Shown piece by piece: positions 36,594 to 46,676 of a stretch of 64,000 bases of DNA (positions are counted from its first letter, which is position 1; each line of letters begins with the position of its first letter). The stretch lies in the NCBI RefSeq assembly GCF_050433505.1, contig NZ_JBNPXC010000001.1:620001-684000 (forward strand), written 5' to 3'. The DNA is from Methanobacterium_D oryzae. GTDB taxonomy: Archaea > Methanobacteriota > Methanobacteria > Methanobacteriales > Methanobacteriaceae. The notes under the pieces were generated by a model, which was not told where the DNA came from, searched no databases, and worked only from the letters and a program-made list of their open reading frames with translations. Made by a program: the position numbers and the translations under genes.

Positions 36594-39206
36594 TTATTTC
36601 CCGGATTTAATCCTTATTTCTTCAATTACTCTATCTATGTCTACTACTTTTCCATAGTCACTTTTTGCAGGGTCTACTCTATCCTCACCATACATGGTTT
36701 GGATTATAACTCCTCTGTTATCCCTTACAGTTCCATCAGGTCTAACACTTAAATCTTGGAGAGCATTTACAAGTCTACGTTGCATGTAACCACTTTGTGC
36801 TGTACGTATAGCTGTATCTACAAGCCCTTCTCTACCACCCATAGCATGGAAGAAAAATTCCAGTGGGTCAAGTCCTGACTTGTAACTTGAATGTACAAAT
36901 CCACGTGCTTTTGCACCTAATTCTCCTTTTTTAAAGTGTGGGAGGGTCCTTTCACTGTAACCTCTATCGATCCTTCCACCACGAACAGATTGTTGACCTA
37001 CGCATGCAGCTATCTGGGTCAGGTTAAGCATTGAACCTCTTGCACCAGTAAGTGCCATTATAACTGCATGGTTTTTGTTAATGTCAAAGTAACTTTCTGC
37101 TAATACACCAGATTTATCCCTTGCTTCACCAAGTTCTTGCATTATTTTCATTTCAAGAGTTTCTTCGAGGCTCCTTCCAGGTAGTGCTTCTAGTTCTTCG
37201 TTGTTGTAAGCTTCAATAAGTGTTTCTACTCTTTTTTCTGCCCTGGATAAAAGTTCTTCAATTCTTTCTTTTGCTTCTTGAGGAATCTCTTCGTCATCAG
37301 TACTGGTTGTAAATCCTGCTTTCATTATTCCAGAAATTGCGAGTTTTGTAGCTGAATCCAAGAATTCTCTGGCCTTATCAGTACCATACTCTTTAACTAC
37401 AGAATCAAGTATCTTTCCTGCAAATGATCCAAATGCTTTATCGTCAATAACTCCGCTCTGTAATTGACCATCTTCAATTACAACGTAAGCATCGTTTTTA
37501 CATTCTTGTTTTAGACATTCATCACATTTTCTGCAGATTTCTGCTCTGTAGACCATGTTAAGATCTTCAGGGAGTAATAATGAGAATATTTCTTTTCCAG
37601 TCCATGATTCTCCTTTTGGCTCAGGAAGTGGCATTCTTGCACGTTTTACTATTTGGAAAACTTCATCTTCTTTAAATATAGCGCTTTCTCTGGTTAAAAG
37701 ATAAGCTCCGGATATGTGATCGTGTATTCCTCCAATGATAGGTCCACCAAATCTTGGGGAAAGAATGTGTTCTTGTACTCTCATTAATGATTTGGCTTCT
37801 GCACGTGATTCTTCTGTCTGGAAAACGTGCATGTTCATTTCGTCCCCGTCAAAATCAGCATTGTAGGGAGGACATACACATAAATTAAGTCTGAATGTTT
37901 TGTAAGGTAACACTCTTACTTCGTGTGCCATCATGGACATTCTGTGTAGTGATGGTTGCCTGTTGAAGAGTACAATATCTCCGTCAATCAAGTGTCTTTC
38001 AACTCTAAAACCGACTTCTAATTTTTCAATTATAGCATCCTTTGTTTCTTCGTATACTCTTACCTTTCTTCCGTCAGGTCTTTCTACATAATTTGCTCCA
38101 GGGTGCTTTTTAGGACCGTTTTTTATGTATCCTTTCATTTCTTCAATGTTCCATGGAGTTACATATATTGGTACTGTAACTTCTGTTGCAATCATTTCAG
38201 GAACACCGACTTCATTTATACTTATATTAGGATCAGGAGATATAACAGTCCTTGCTGAGAAGTTAACTCTTTTACCAGATAAGTTACTTCTGAAACGTCC
38301 TTCTTTACCTTTAAGCCTCTGTGCAAGTGTCTTAAGAGGTCTTCCTGATCTGTGTCTTGCAGGAGGTACACCTGATGCTTCATTATCAAAATAAGTTGTA
38401 ACGTGATACTGTAATAGTTCCCATAAATCTTCTACAATAAGTTGAGGAGCACCAGCTTCCATGTTTTCTTTTAATCTTTGATTGATTCTTAGAATATCTA
38501 CTAATTTGTGAGTTAAATCGTCTTCAGACCTTTCACCTGTTTCTAATGTAATTGATGGTCTTACAGTAACTGGTGGAACTGGTAAAACAGTTAAAACCAT
38601 CCATTCAGGTTTTGCAACTTTTGGATTTATTCCAAGTAGCATATGATCTTCTTCTGGGATCTTTTCAAGTCTTTCTCTTACTTCACTTGGAGTTAACTTG
38701 TAGTTTCCCTCTACAATGGACACAGGTTTATCTATTTTTATATCTTCCTGTTCTTCATCACAATGAGGACATTTATCTCTTCTTGCGACTGTATAAATTT
38801 CCTTTATGATGTTGGTTAGACTTTCCTCATTTTTAATCAGGTTGTCTATTTTATCTTTATAGTCAACGATCTCTGTTTCTGTAAGTAAAACTCGATTACA
38901 TTCTTTACATGTTGATCTGAGTATTTTGTGAATTGTATCTGCAAAACCAACATGAATTACTGGCCTTGCTATGTTTATATGGCCGAAGTGTCCTTGACAG
39001 TCTCCTCCTTTTGATCCACATGATCTACATTTAAGTCCTGGGTCAATAACTCCAAGTCTTGGATCCATAAGCCCTGCTTCTATAGGATACCCGTCTTCAT
39101 CATATGTGTCTGGAGTAACTATTTTGGTAACTGACAGTTTCCTTATGTGTTCTGGAGACATCAGACCAAAATTAATCTGGGCAATTTTCTTTAAAATTCC
39201 TTTCAA
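36594..39206 (-). CDS. rpoA1: DNA-directed RNA polymerase subunit A'
   Basis: The N-terminal part of the largest polymerase subunit, about 870 residues. It shows the zinc-binding clamp (GLKCRSCGSKGGDCQGHFGH), a second zinc region (CPHCDEEQED), and the catalytic NADFDGDEMNMH with the Mg-binding aspartates. No intein interrupts the usual insertion sites. TTG 39206 is preferred over GTG 39215: AGGAGTGA lies five bases upstream and the protein then begins MKGILKKIAQINFGLMSPE as in relatives. Confidence 0.97.
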   Translation of the reverse strand: MKGILKKIAQINFGLMSPEHIRKLSVTKIVTPDTYDEDGYPIEAGLMDPRLGVIDPGLKCRSCGSKGGDCQGHFGHINIARPVIHVGFADTIHKILRSTCKECNRVLLTETEIVDYKDKIDNLIKNEESLTNIIKEIYTVARRDKCPHCDEEQEDIKIDKPVSIVEGNYKLTPSEVRERLEKIPEEDHMLLGINPKVAKPEWMVLTVLPVPPVTVRPSITLETGERSEDDLTHKLVDILRINQRLKENMEAGAPQLIVEDLWELLQYHVTTYFDNEASGVPPARHRSGRPLKTLAQRLKGKEGRFRSNLSGKRVNFSARTVISPDPNISINEVGVPEMIATEVTVPIYVTPWNIEEMKGYIKNGPKKHPGANYVERPDGRKVRVYEETKDAIIEKLEVGFRVERHLIDGDIVLFNRQPSLHRMSMMAHEVRVLPYKTFRLNLCVCPPYNADFDGDEMNMHVFQTEESRAEAKSLMRVQEHILSPRFGGPIIGGIHDHISGAYLLTRESAIFKEDEVFQIVKRARMPLPEPKGESWTGKEIFSLLLPEDLNMVYRAEICRKCDECLKQECKNDAYVVIEDGQLQSGVIDDKAFGSFAGKILDSVVKEYGTDKAREFLDSATKLAISGIMKAGFTTSTDDEEIPQEAKERIEELLSRAEKRVETLIEAYNNEELEALPGRSLEETLEMKIMQELGEARDKSGVLAESYFDINKNHAVIMALTGARGSMLNLTQIAACVGQQSVRGGRIDRGYSERTLPHFKKGELGAKARGFVHSSYKSGLDPLEFFFHAMGGREGLVDTAIRTAQSGYMQRRLVNALQDLSVRPDGTVRDNRGVIIQTMYGEDRVDPAKSDYGKVVDIDRVIEEIRIKSGK

Positions 39207-39248
39207 AATATTCACTCCTTGCTTTTTTACCCCTAATTATCAATTATC

Positions 39249-41063
39249 TTAAGCTTTATCTTCAAGTACAAGTTTTGGGAATATGCATAAACTCTTAAGC
39301 TCGTCTAAGAGAAGTTTAAATGCGTATGAAATTTCAACTGGGAATGATTCTGAATCTCCACATATAGGACAGTATTTCCTTCCTCTTATCCTATCATAAA
39401 CTCCAATCATTCCACATTCATTACATATAATGGCTTCATATTTATCTGATTCATCGAGAAGCCTTTCTTTAAGTGCTAAAGCTGCCCCGTGGGCAATGAG
39501 ACAATCTCTCTCCATCTCTCCGAATCTTAAACCACCTTCTCTTGCTCTACCTTCTGTTGGTTGCCTTGTTAAAACTTGAACTGGCCCTCTTGACCTTGCG
39601 TATACTTTATCAGATGTCATGTGGTGTAATTTCTGGTAGAAAGCAACTCCTATGAATATTTCAGCTTCTATTCTTTCACCGGTAATTCCGTTGTATAATG
39701 ATTCACGACCTGCAGTTTCAAATCCATTTTCTTTTAGGAGTTGTTTTACTAAGTCTTCACCGTCAGCTCCTGTAAATGGAGTTCCATCCATTCTTCTTCC
39801 TTCCATTGCGCCAGCTTTTCCCGCAAGCATCTCAATAACCTGGCCGACTGACATCCTTGATGGAATAGCGTGAGGATTTACAATTAAGTCTGGAACTACA
39901 CCATCAGCTGTAAATGGAACATTTTCCTGTGATACTATAAGTCCTACAACACCCTTCTGCCCGTGCCTTGATGCAAATTTATCTCCAAATTCAGGTTGTC
40001 TCTGGTCACGAACTCTTATTTTTGCGAGTTTACTTCCTTCAACAGTTTCTGTCATCATTACAGCGTCAACTATACCTTTTTCACCGTGTCTTACTGTAAC
40101 TGATGTTTCACGTCGTCTTTCTGCAACGGTTCCAAATTCATCTATCTCTTCAAGGAATCTTGGGGGGGAAGTTTTACCTATTAAAACATCACCAGATTTA
40201 ACTTCTACTTCTGGATTTATTATACCGTCTTCGTCAAGGTGTCTGTAAACTTCATCGGATCTGTATCCTCTAACGCTTTTTTCAGGGAACTCGAATTTAT
40301 CTTCTTGTCCACCAGGATACCTTCTTTCTGAAGCTTCATATGATCTAAAGAATGATGATCTTGAAAGTCCTCTTTCAATTGAGGCTTTGTTAAGTATCAA
40401 TGCATCTTCCATATTGTATCCTTCATAGGACATAACTGCAACAACAAAATTTTGTCCAGAAGGACGTTTATCATAATTGGTTGCATCTATTGACCTTGTT
40501 TTAACCATAGGTAATTGTGGATGATGTAAAAGGTGGGCTCTTGTATCTGTTCTTAGAGCGTAATTTGAAACATAAAGTCCTAAAGCCTGTTTTGTCATCC
40601 CTGCTTCCATTGTGTTCCTTGGGGATGAGTTGTGATTAGCATAAGGAATAATACCTGCACATATTCCTAGCATGGTTGAAGGGTCAATTTCAAGGTGTGT
40701 ATGTCCTTCTATCAATTCATCTTCAAACATGGCGATATATGTATTTTCTTCTTCTTCAGCATCTAGATATTCGATTATACCTTGATTTACAAGGTCATTC
40801 CAGCTCATTTCACATGTTTCCACTGCTTCAATATGTTCATCTTTAAGCATTGATTCGCCATTTTTAACCACTATAAGAGGCCTTCGTGTTCTTCCAGGAT
40901 CATTGAATATAAAAATTTCATCTGTTTCTGGATAATGAGTAATGTTCATTTCATGAGAGATTTCGCCGCTTCTCCTTTTTTCTCTCATATCTTCTACAAA
41001 AGTTTCTGGATCCTCACAAGCTCCTATGAGCTTACCATTAATGTAAATTTTGCACTTTTTCAC
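39249..41063 (-). CDS. rpoB1: DNA-directed RNA polymerase subunit B'
   Basis: The C-terminal portion of the second-largest polymerase subunit (604 residues), split from B'' as in methanogens. Motifs: the active-site region GYNMEDALILNKASIERGL, RVRDQRQPEFGDKFASRHGQKG, and a C-terminal zinc ribbon CNECGMIGVYD with CPICGDS. Start is GTG. It follows rpoB2 by 13 bp. Confidence 0.97.
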   Translation of the reverse strand: MKKCKIYINGKLIGACEDPETFVEDMREKRRSGEISHEMNITHYPETDEIFIFNDPGRTRRPLIVVKNGESMLKDEHIEAVETCEMSWNDLVNQGIIEYLDAEEEENTYIAMFEDELIEGHTHLEIDPSTMLGICAGIIPYANHNSSPRNTMEAGMTKQALGLYVSNYALRTDTRAHLLHHPQLPMVKTRSIDATNYDKRPSGQNFVVAVMSYEGYNMEDALILNKASIERGLSRSSFFRSYEASERRYPGGQEDKFEFPEKSVRGYRSDEVYRHLDEDGIINPEVEVKSGDVLIGKTSPPRFLEEIDEFGTVAERRRETSVTVRHGEKGIVDAVMMTETVEGSKLAKIRVRDQRQPEFGDKFASRHGQKGVVGLIVSQENVPFTADGVVPDLIVNPHAIPSRMSVGQVIEMLAGKAGAMEGRRMDGTPFTGADGEDLVKQLLKENGFETAGRESLYNGITGERIEAEIFIGVAFYQKLHHMTSDKVYARSRGPVQVLTRQPTEGRAREGGLRFGEMERDCLIAHGAALALKERLLDESDKYEAIICNECGMIGVYDRIRGRKYCPICGDSESFPVEISYAFKLLLDELKSLCIFPKLVLEDKA

Positions 41064-41076
41064 GCTTTAACCCCTT

Positions 41077-42576
41077 CTATTTGGAACTTAAAACTCCCAT
41101 TTTTTTAATCACGTTTTCAATTTCATCTGGATCAGACCCTTCTGATATCTTTGCAAGAAGTGCAAGGTTTTTAACGAGCCCACAATTTGGTCCCTCAGGG
41201 GTCTCGTTTGGACATATCTTTCCAAATTGAGTTGGATGCAAATCACGAGCTTCAAAGTGAGGCTGACTTCTGCTTAAAGGTGAAACAACCCTTTTAAGGT
41301 GAGATAATGTACCCATGTAACTTGTTCTGTCAAGTAACTGACTTACACCTGCCCTTCCACCAACCCAGTTTCCTGTAGCAATTGCATGTTTAATATTTTC
41401 TGTTAATACATCAGATCTTACAGCCTGTTTAACAGAGGGTTCCTTTCCACGTGCCAGGCTTCTCTCAAGTTGATATGTCATATCTCTGTTTAAACTGGTG
41501 AATGCAACTCTAAATAAGTCTTCCATAAGGTCACCAGATACTCTAAGTCTTTTGTTAGCGTAATGGTCCTTATCGTGTGGTTCACGAGTTTCAAAAATAA
41601 CCTGAAGTAACATTTCTGTCATTTCAGCTAAGTAAGTAGCTTTATCATCTCTTGTTTCAGGGTCAACGCCCATGTGTGGTAATAAATATCTATCTATTAC
41701 ATCTTCGGCTCTTTTAATTCTGTATTCTTCAGTCATACCTTTTGCGACTCTGTTACCTATGTATTTAACAGCGTCGTATTTTGTCATTACTTCTGAAGTC
41801 TGTATATCATCTATAAGAAGGAACTGTATATCACTTTGATCTGAAACACTTTTCACTAATTCTTCATCAGTTTCAAGTCCAAGTGCACGTAATAAAACAA
41901 CAAGCGGTATTTCTCCCGGAACATATGGGAATGATATTCTTAAAAATACTCCTTTTTTCCTTGGCTTTCTATATTCAAGAGTTATTCGAGCTCTAAATCC
42001 ACTTTTAATTGAAGTTACAATGGCTCTAGCTCGTCTATCTTCTCTTTCACCAATTCTTTCAAGAATAATTTTATTTGGAGCTATTTCTTCCATGGTAACG
42101 ATTGCCCTTTCAGAACCGTTTACTATGAAATATCCTCCAGGATCTTGTGGATCTTCCCCCACTTTCTTTTCCCGTAATTCTTTTTCATTTAATCCATTTA
42201 AGTGACATATATTGGATTTAAGCATTACAGGCAATTCACCGATATATACGTCTTCCATTTCAGGTTCTGGCTCTCCTTCTTTCACAAGAGCCATTTCAAG
42301 ATACATATGTGCAGAATAAGTTAAATTCCTAAGTCTTGCTTCTGTTGGATATATTACACTTTTTGATCCGTCAGCTTCTTTAATAAATGGTTTTTTTATG
42401 GTTAATTTACCTGTTTTTACTCTGTATTCGCCTTGTTCAAGTACAATATCTTCAGTTATGTCAATTATGTCTTGTATTCTGTGGTCTACAAAGTCGTTAT
42501 AGGATTTTATATGATGATCCACCAATTTGTACTGATCAAAAAATGCATCAACCAGTCCCCATGCATTTTTTCCCAT
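41077..42576 (-). CDS. rpoB2: DNA-directed RNA polymerase subunit B''
   Basis: The N-terminal portion of the second-largest subunit (499 residues): GYFIVNGSERAIVTMEEI, GFRARITLEYRKPRKKGV and the late TSYMGTLSHLKRVVSPLSR with HPTQFGKICPNETPEGPNCGL at the end. The split from B' is a normal gene boundary in methanogens, not a frameshift. GGAGG precedes the ATG. It follows rpoH by 24 bp. Confidence 0.97.
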   Translation of the reverse strand: MGKNAWGLVDAFFDQYKLVDHHIKSYNDFVDHRIQDIIDITEDIVLEQGEYRVKTGKLTIKKPFIKEADGSKSVIYPTEARLRNLTYSAHMYLEMALVKEGEPEPEMEDVYIGELPVMLKSNICHLNGLNEKELREKKVGEDPQDPGGYFIVNGSERAIVTMEEIAPNKIILERIGEREDRRARAIVTSIKSGFRARITLEYRKPRKKGVFLRISFPYVPGEIPLVVLLRALGLETDEELVKSVSDQSDIQFLLIDDIQTSEVMTKYDAVKYIGNRVAKGMTEEYRIKRAEDVIDRYLLPHMGVDPETRDDKATYLAEMTEMLLQVIFETREPHDKDHYANKRLRVSGDLMEDLFRVAFTSLNRDMTYQLERSLARGKEPSVKQAVRSDVLTENIKHAIATGNWVGGRAGVSQLLDRTSYMGTLSHLKRVVSPLSRSQPHFEARDLHPTQFGKICPNETPEGPNCGLVKNLALLAKISEGSDPDEIENVIKKMGVLSSK

Positions 42577-42600
42577 TAAACTCCTCCAAAAATAAATTAA

Positions 42601-42834
42601 TTACTCTAATACTAGTCGGTAAGTCACAAACTTTCCGGCAGTATGGCTTTTTCGTGTTATTTTTAAAATATCTCCTGGCTTAGCTTCAATTGCTTTACAA
42701 ACAGGATCATCCTGTTTTATCTTTGGAAGCTGCTCAGAATGAATATCTAACTCTTTTAATACTTTATTTACTTCAGATTTTGACAAAATAGTATGTTCTG
42801 GAACTAATCTGTGTTTTAAGATATCTTTTTTCAC
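42601..42834 (-). CDS. rpoH: DNA-directed RNA polymerase subunit H
   Basis: The 77-residue archaeal Rpb5 homologue: MKKDILKHRLVPEHTILSK, QLPKIKQDDPVCKAIEAKPGD and ITRKSHTAGKFVTYRLV. The start is GTG with GGAGGA (42841-42846) six bases upstream. First gene of the polymerase operon; it follows tRNA-Lys with a 117-bp structured leader. Confidence 0.96.
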   Translation of the reverse strand: MKKDILKHRLVPEHTILSKSEVNKVLKELDIHSEQLPKIKQDDPVCKAIEAKPGDILKITRKSHTAGKFVTYRLVLE

Positions 42835-42855
42835 ACTTTATCCTCCAGTTAAAAA

Positions 42856-42938
42856 TTGCAAATCAGCTAAAAACACTTTGTGTTTGTGCCCTGAAAACTT
42901 TGTTTTCGTGGGATTTGCAAGCTTGCAACGAAAGTTGC
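42856..42938 (-). promoter_or_regulatory. Structured leader between tRNA-Lys and rpoH
   Basis: Perfect 9-bp outer stem TTGCAAATC/GATTTGCAA (42856-42864 / 42912-42920) encloses two hairpins with three-base loops: stem 42871-42876/42880-42885, and 42893-42898/42902-42907 extended by CCC/GGG. A 5-bp hairpin (42925-42929/42934-42938) lies outside. The rpoH binding site follows ten bases on. Suggests a folded RNA leader or processing element. Confidence 0.55.
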
Positions 42939-42951
42939 TTAGAATCAAGAA

Positions 42952-43026
<75 letters not shown>

Positions 43027-43044
43027 ACAAATGAAAATATACAA

Positions 43045-43116
43045 CGCCCTGGCCGGGATTTGAACCCGAGTCGTGGGCTCGACAGGCCCACATGATAGCC
43101 CCTACACCACCAGGGC
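43045..43116 (-). tRNA. tRNA-Asp (anticodon GTC)
   Basis: 72 nt: acceptor GCCCTGG/CCAGGGC, anticodon stem TGGGC/GCCCA with loop CTGTCGA (anticodon GTC), T-loop GTTCAAAT, discriminator G. No intron. Confidence 0.96.
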
Positions 43117-43233
43117 AGCTCTTAAGAATGAGAGTATATTTGGGTATACATATACATACTTAAATACTTTTCTACTTTTTCTCATAAATAATTTATTATT
43201 ATTTATTTTGCTAGCATTTTTAATAATCAAAAA

Positions 43234-43307
43234 TCCCGCCTGCCGGACTTGAACCAGCAACCCTCGGATCTACAGTCCGATGCTCTGCCAAATTGAGCTA
43301 AGGCGGG
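43234..43307 (-). tRNA. tRNA-Tyr (anticodon GTA)
   Basis: 74 nt: acceptor CCCGCCT/AGGCGGG with the archaeal C1-G72 identity pair, anticodon stem TCGGA/TCCGA with loop CTGTAGA (anticodon GTA), T-loop GTTCAAGT, discriminator A. No intron. Confidence 0.95.
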
Positions 43308-43347
43308 ACATGAAATGATTATGTTACATGCGTTGTATGAATTTTTG

Positions 43348-43425
<78 letters not shown>

Positions 43426-43462
43426 TATGAAGTTTATTAATATATTTATTTGAATAAACTAA

Positions 43463-43541
<79 letters not shown>

Positions 43542-43814
43542 TAGATATTGGTATATTTACTTATAAAGTTTTTGGTAATTCAATCAGTTATTATATGAAA
43601 TTCCAACAATACTAGTTTGGAATTTAAATGTATACGGCTTTAGGTATAAAAAGTTAATGGTTTTATTCAATTTTTGAAATTATGTAGGAAAATCATCCTC
43701 TTTTAAAGATATAATCATCTATTTCTTTAATAATTAAATTATACACAATCATATTATAATTTTCATTAAATCAAGGACATTTGTAATATAAAATAAAAAG
43801 ATAATGGTAAAATT

Positions 43815-45044
43815 TTATTTCATACTTTCTATTTTCACTTTTTGTAGCACTTCAACTACTGGAAGTTTCTGGCCTGCAAGTAAATTTATAGATGCTCCAC
43901 CGCCACTGCTTATATGATCTATACCTGAAGATAAACCCATATGGCTGGCTGCAGCAGCTAAATGTCCTCCTCCTATTATTGAGTATCCTTTAGATGAGGC
44001 TATAGTGTTTAAAATATCATCTGTACCTATATTAAACCCTTCTTTTTCAAATACTCCTGCAGGACCGTTTGCAAATATTGTTTTTGCATCTCTTATAAAT
44101 TTAGCGTATTCGGATATTGTATCTGTCCCTATGTCAAATATTGGCTTATTGGGGATATCTTTTATACCGTATTCTTTCCTTTTATCATCCACGCAAACTG
44201 CTACATCTATTGGCATCTTAATTTGACCTTTAAATTCTTTTAGTAACTGTTTACTTTTTTCTACAAAGTCACGGTAGTCTCTGTCTTTTATAAAATTCTT
44301 GTTATAATTCCCTATATCGATACCTGCAGCCCATAAGAAGATATTAGCAACAAGGCCTGTTGTGAGTATATAATCAGCACTACCATTCCTTAAAACGTTC
44401 TCCATAACCATTATAGAATCATCTACTTTTACTCCACCTAATACATATATGCATGGCTTCTTAGCATTATCTACAGCGCTGTATAAAGAATTTAATTCGT
44501 TTTCCATCACTCTACCGGCACCCGAGGGCAATGTTAGGGCAAATCCTACAAGTGATGGTTGTGATCTGTGGGCTGCTGCAAAAGCGTCATTTATAAAATA
44601 GTCTGCAACTGGTGATAATTTTTTAACCATGTGGGTTTCAGCCTGTTCTGTGGCTTCCCTTTTAAGAATTTCTTCTGAATAGAAACGAACATTTTCAAGT
44701 AGAAGAATGTCTCCTTTTTCCATTTCCTTTATCTTATTTCGTGCATTACTACCGAATATATCATCTACATAGCTTACACGGCGATTTAAAATGGATGAAA
44801 GGGCATTTGCATGTTGTTCAAGTGTTGTAAAATCATTTTTTCCTGGCCGGCTTTGATGGGCCAGTACAACGGTTTTTGCGCCTTTTTTGGATATTTCATC
44901 AATGGTTCCGGCGTGCAATTTAATTCTTGTATCGTCCAGTATAGATCCACTGTTTGGATCTACGGGTGAATTTATATCCACCCTTACAAGAACAGTTTTA
45001 TTTTCCATGTCAAAGTCGTCAATAGTAAAAAACTGAAGAGACAT
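43815..45044 (-). CDS. pgk: Phosphoglycerate kinase
   Basis: A 409-residue archaeal PGK that interconverts 3-phosphoglycerate + ATP and 1,3-bisphosphoglycerate + ADP; in an autotrophic methanogen it runs toward gluconeogenesis. Motifs: RVDINSPVD, LAHQSRPGK, ANGPAGVFEKEGF and GGGHLAAAA (nucleotide loop). Its start lies 12 bp after the tpiA stop, so the two form an operon. A possible binding site GGTGAA precedes the ATG. Confidence 0.97.
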   Translation of the reverse strand: MSLQFFTIDDFDMENKTVLVRVDINSPVDPNSGSILDDTRIKLHAGTIDEISKKGAKTVVLAHQSRPGKNDFTTLEQHANALSSILNRRVSYVDDIFGSNARNKIKEMEKGDILLLENVRFYSEEILKREATEQAETHMVKKLSPVADYFINDAFAAAHRSQPSLVGFALTLPSGAGRVMENELNSLYSAVDNAKKPCIYVLGGVKVDDSIMVMENVLRNGSADYILTTGLVANIFLWAAGIDIGNYNKNFIKDRDYRDFVEKSKQLLKEFKGQIKMPIDVAVCVDDKRKEYGIKDIPNKPIFDIGTDTISEYAKFIRDAKTIFANGPAGVFEKEGFNIGTDDILNTIASSKGYSIIGGGHLAAAASHMGLSSGIDHISSGGGASINLLAGQKLPVVEVLQKVKIESMK

Positions 45045-45056
45045 TCATTTCACCAG

Positions 45057-45737
45057 TTATATTTTGCTTACAAGGTCAAGAAGTGCTTTTTGAGGATCAT
45101 CTGCAAGAATTATTCCAGATGCAAGAAGTACTCCTTCACTTCCTAAATCAATCGCAGCTTTAAGGTCATCTCCTGTAGATATTCCAGCACCACAAAGCAC
45201 TCTAACTTGTGGATTTATATTATGTATCATTTCTACAGTTTTTTCAACAATTTCTGGTTCAGCTTGAGATACAGGTATTCCAGATCCTATGAGTTCTGGA
45301 GGTTCTATTGCTACAAAGTCTGGATTTAGGGTTGCAGCAGCAGTGCTTGTTTCTATATTATTAGTACAAACAACACTACTCATTCCAAGTGAAAATGCCT
45401 TTTTAATCGCTGCATCAATATTAAAAAGCTGCATTCGTTGTTCGGAATGATTTATAAGGGTACCGACTGCACCAGCTTCTTTAACACATTCTGGAAGTAC
45501 ACTGCCTGTATGGCCTCCAGCATCAACTGGATCAATATGCTGAGCTAAAACAGGAATTTCAACTTCTTGTGAAATCCTATAAATATCTCCATATTGTGGT
45601 GCAACCATCATATTTACACCAGTTTCTTCTGCAACGTTTTGACAGCTTTTAGCAAGCTTTAGAGCTTTTTCCCCTGTAGATTCTAAATATGTCTTAAAGT
45701 TTAAAATTACAATTGGAGTTCCTTTATTTTCCATCAT
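45057..45737 (-). CDS. tpiA: Triosephosphate isomerase (archaeal)
   Basis: A 226-residue archaeal TIM, shorter than bacterial ones. Catalytic residues: Lys in ILNFKTY (near 14), His in INHSEQRM (near 96), Glu in AIEPPELIG (near 144), and the late phosphate loop CGAGISTGDDL. Interconverts dihydroxyacetone phosphate and glyceraldehyde 3-phosphate. First gene of the tpiA-pgk pair; GGAGGA precedes adjacent ATG codons. Confidence 0.97.
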   Translation of the reverse strand: MMENKGTPIVILNFKTYLESTGEKALKLAKSCQNVAEETGVNMMVAPQYGDIYRISQEVEIPVLAQHIDPVDAGGHTGSVLPECVKEAGAVGTLINHSEQRMQLFNIDAAIKKAFSLGMSSVVCTNNIETSTAAATLNPDFVAIEPPELIGSGIPVSQAEPEIVEKTVEMIHNINPQVRVLCGAGISTGDDLKAAIDLGSEGVLLASGIILADDPQKALLDLVSKI

Positions 45738-45956
45738 GATTATCCTCCAAAAAAGCTAATATTAATAGTATATTTTTAGTTCTTCTTTATAAATATAGAT
45801 ATAGTTGGTAATGTTACAAAAATTAGATGTTATTTAATTAAAATCTTAATATTAATTTTAAAATGCTGAAAAATTAAAAACTTTGTTAAAATAAAAAAAA
45901 GAAATAAGTTGAAATCAGTGATTATAACTTGTTTTCAACTGTTTATGGGCATATTT

Positions 45957-46676
45957 CTATACGAATAGATAATGATACCCGTAACTTCTGTAAGGCGCTT
46001 TTTGCCATTTTCCGTTAATGTTTACTTGTACAGATCGATGTCTGCTTGAGTAGCTTGTTGCGTATTGAATTACCCTTGAATTATATCCTGCTTTTTTGAA
46101 TTCAGTGTTTAGATAGTCACTCATAGCCCAGCAATCGCCAGAACCGTGTTCTGCTAATTCATCACCAGTATGGTATGCGTGACTGTATCCGTATTTACTA
46201 CCGGATTTCATTATTTTGTCTAATTTAGGGTCATTTTTCCAGTCGCTTGGATTGGTATAAGATTTGTATGTGGTCTTTTTGTAGGAATAAGCTGCACGTA
46301 CTTTTTTATATTTGTAAACGGTTTTGTATCTCCATTTACCTTTATATTTGTACCTTACTTTAGTTTTGATTTTTTTGTATTTAGTATAGGATTTTTTATA
46401 AGCAGCTTTTTTGTATTTCTTGTACTTTTTGTATTTCTTGTAAGTTGATGTTTTGTACTTTTTGTATTTCTTATATTTTTTCGTTTTTTTGTATTTAGAA
46501 GCAGCGTCTACTTCTAAAGGTTTTATTTGTTCGTTTGAACCAATTTTTACACTATTGTCCGATGCAACTTGGTTCTCTGCCCCTCCGACTGAAGGGAAAA
46601 TACATATTACCATACCTAATACGAGTAGTATGGCATATGCCGTATGTCGCTTAATTATACCGCCTCCGAGTCCCAT
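45957..46676 (-). CDS. Secreted Lys/Tyr-repeat protein with transglutaminase-like domain
   Basis: A 239-residue secreted protein: signal peptide (residues 8-33, KRHTAYAILLVLGMVICIF), a spacer, then about 70 residues of Lys/Tyr repeats (KYKK units, residues 61-130), and a C-terminal transglutaminase-like domain with C182 in GSGDCWAMS and H213 in SRHRSVQV; the third (Asp) residue is not obvious. The basic repeat could bind anionic wall polymers or cross-link. GGAGG sits seven bases before ATT 46655, which would start the protein at MKRH; ATG 46676 lies upstream. TATA near 46733-46742. Confidence 0.75.
   Translation of the reverse strand: MGLGGGIIKRHTAYAILLVLGMVICIFPSVGGAENQVASDNSVKIGSNEQIKPLEVDAASKYKKTKKYKKYKKYKTSTYKKYKKYKKYKKAAYKKSYTKYKKIKTKVRYKYKGKWRYKTVYKYKKVRAAYSYKKTTYKSYTNPSDWKNDPKLDKIMKSGSKYGYSHAYHTGDELAEHGSGDCWAMSDYLNTEFKKAGYNSRVIQYATSYSSRHRSVQVNINGKWQKAPYRSYGYHYLFV

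Noticed and set aside
36594..39206. Intein in RNA polymerase A'
   Set aside because: Length and continuous motifs fit the uninterrupted protein.
39249..42576. RNA polymerase B split as a frameshift
   Set aside because: Separate B'' and B' genes with their own start and binding sites are normal in methanogens; same for A' and A''.
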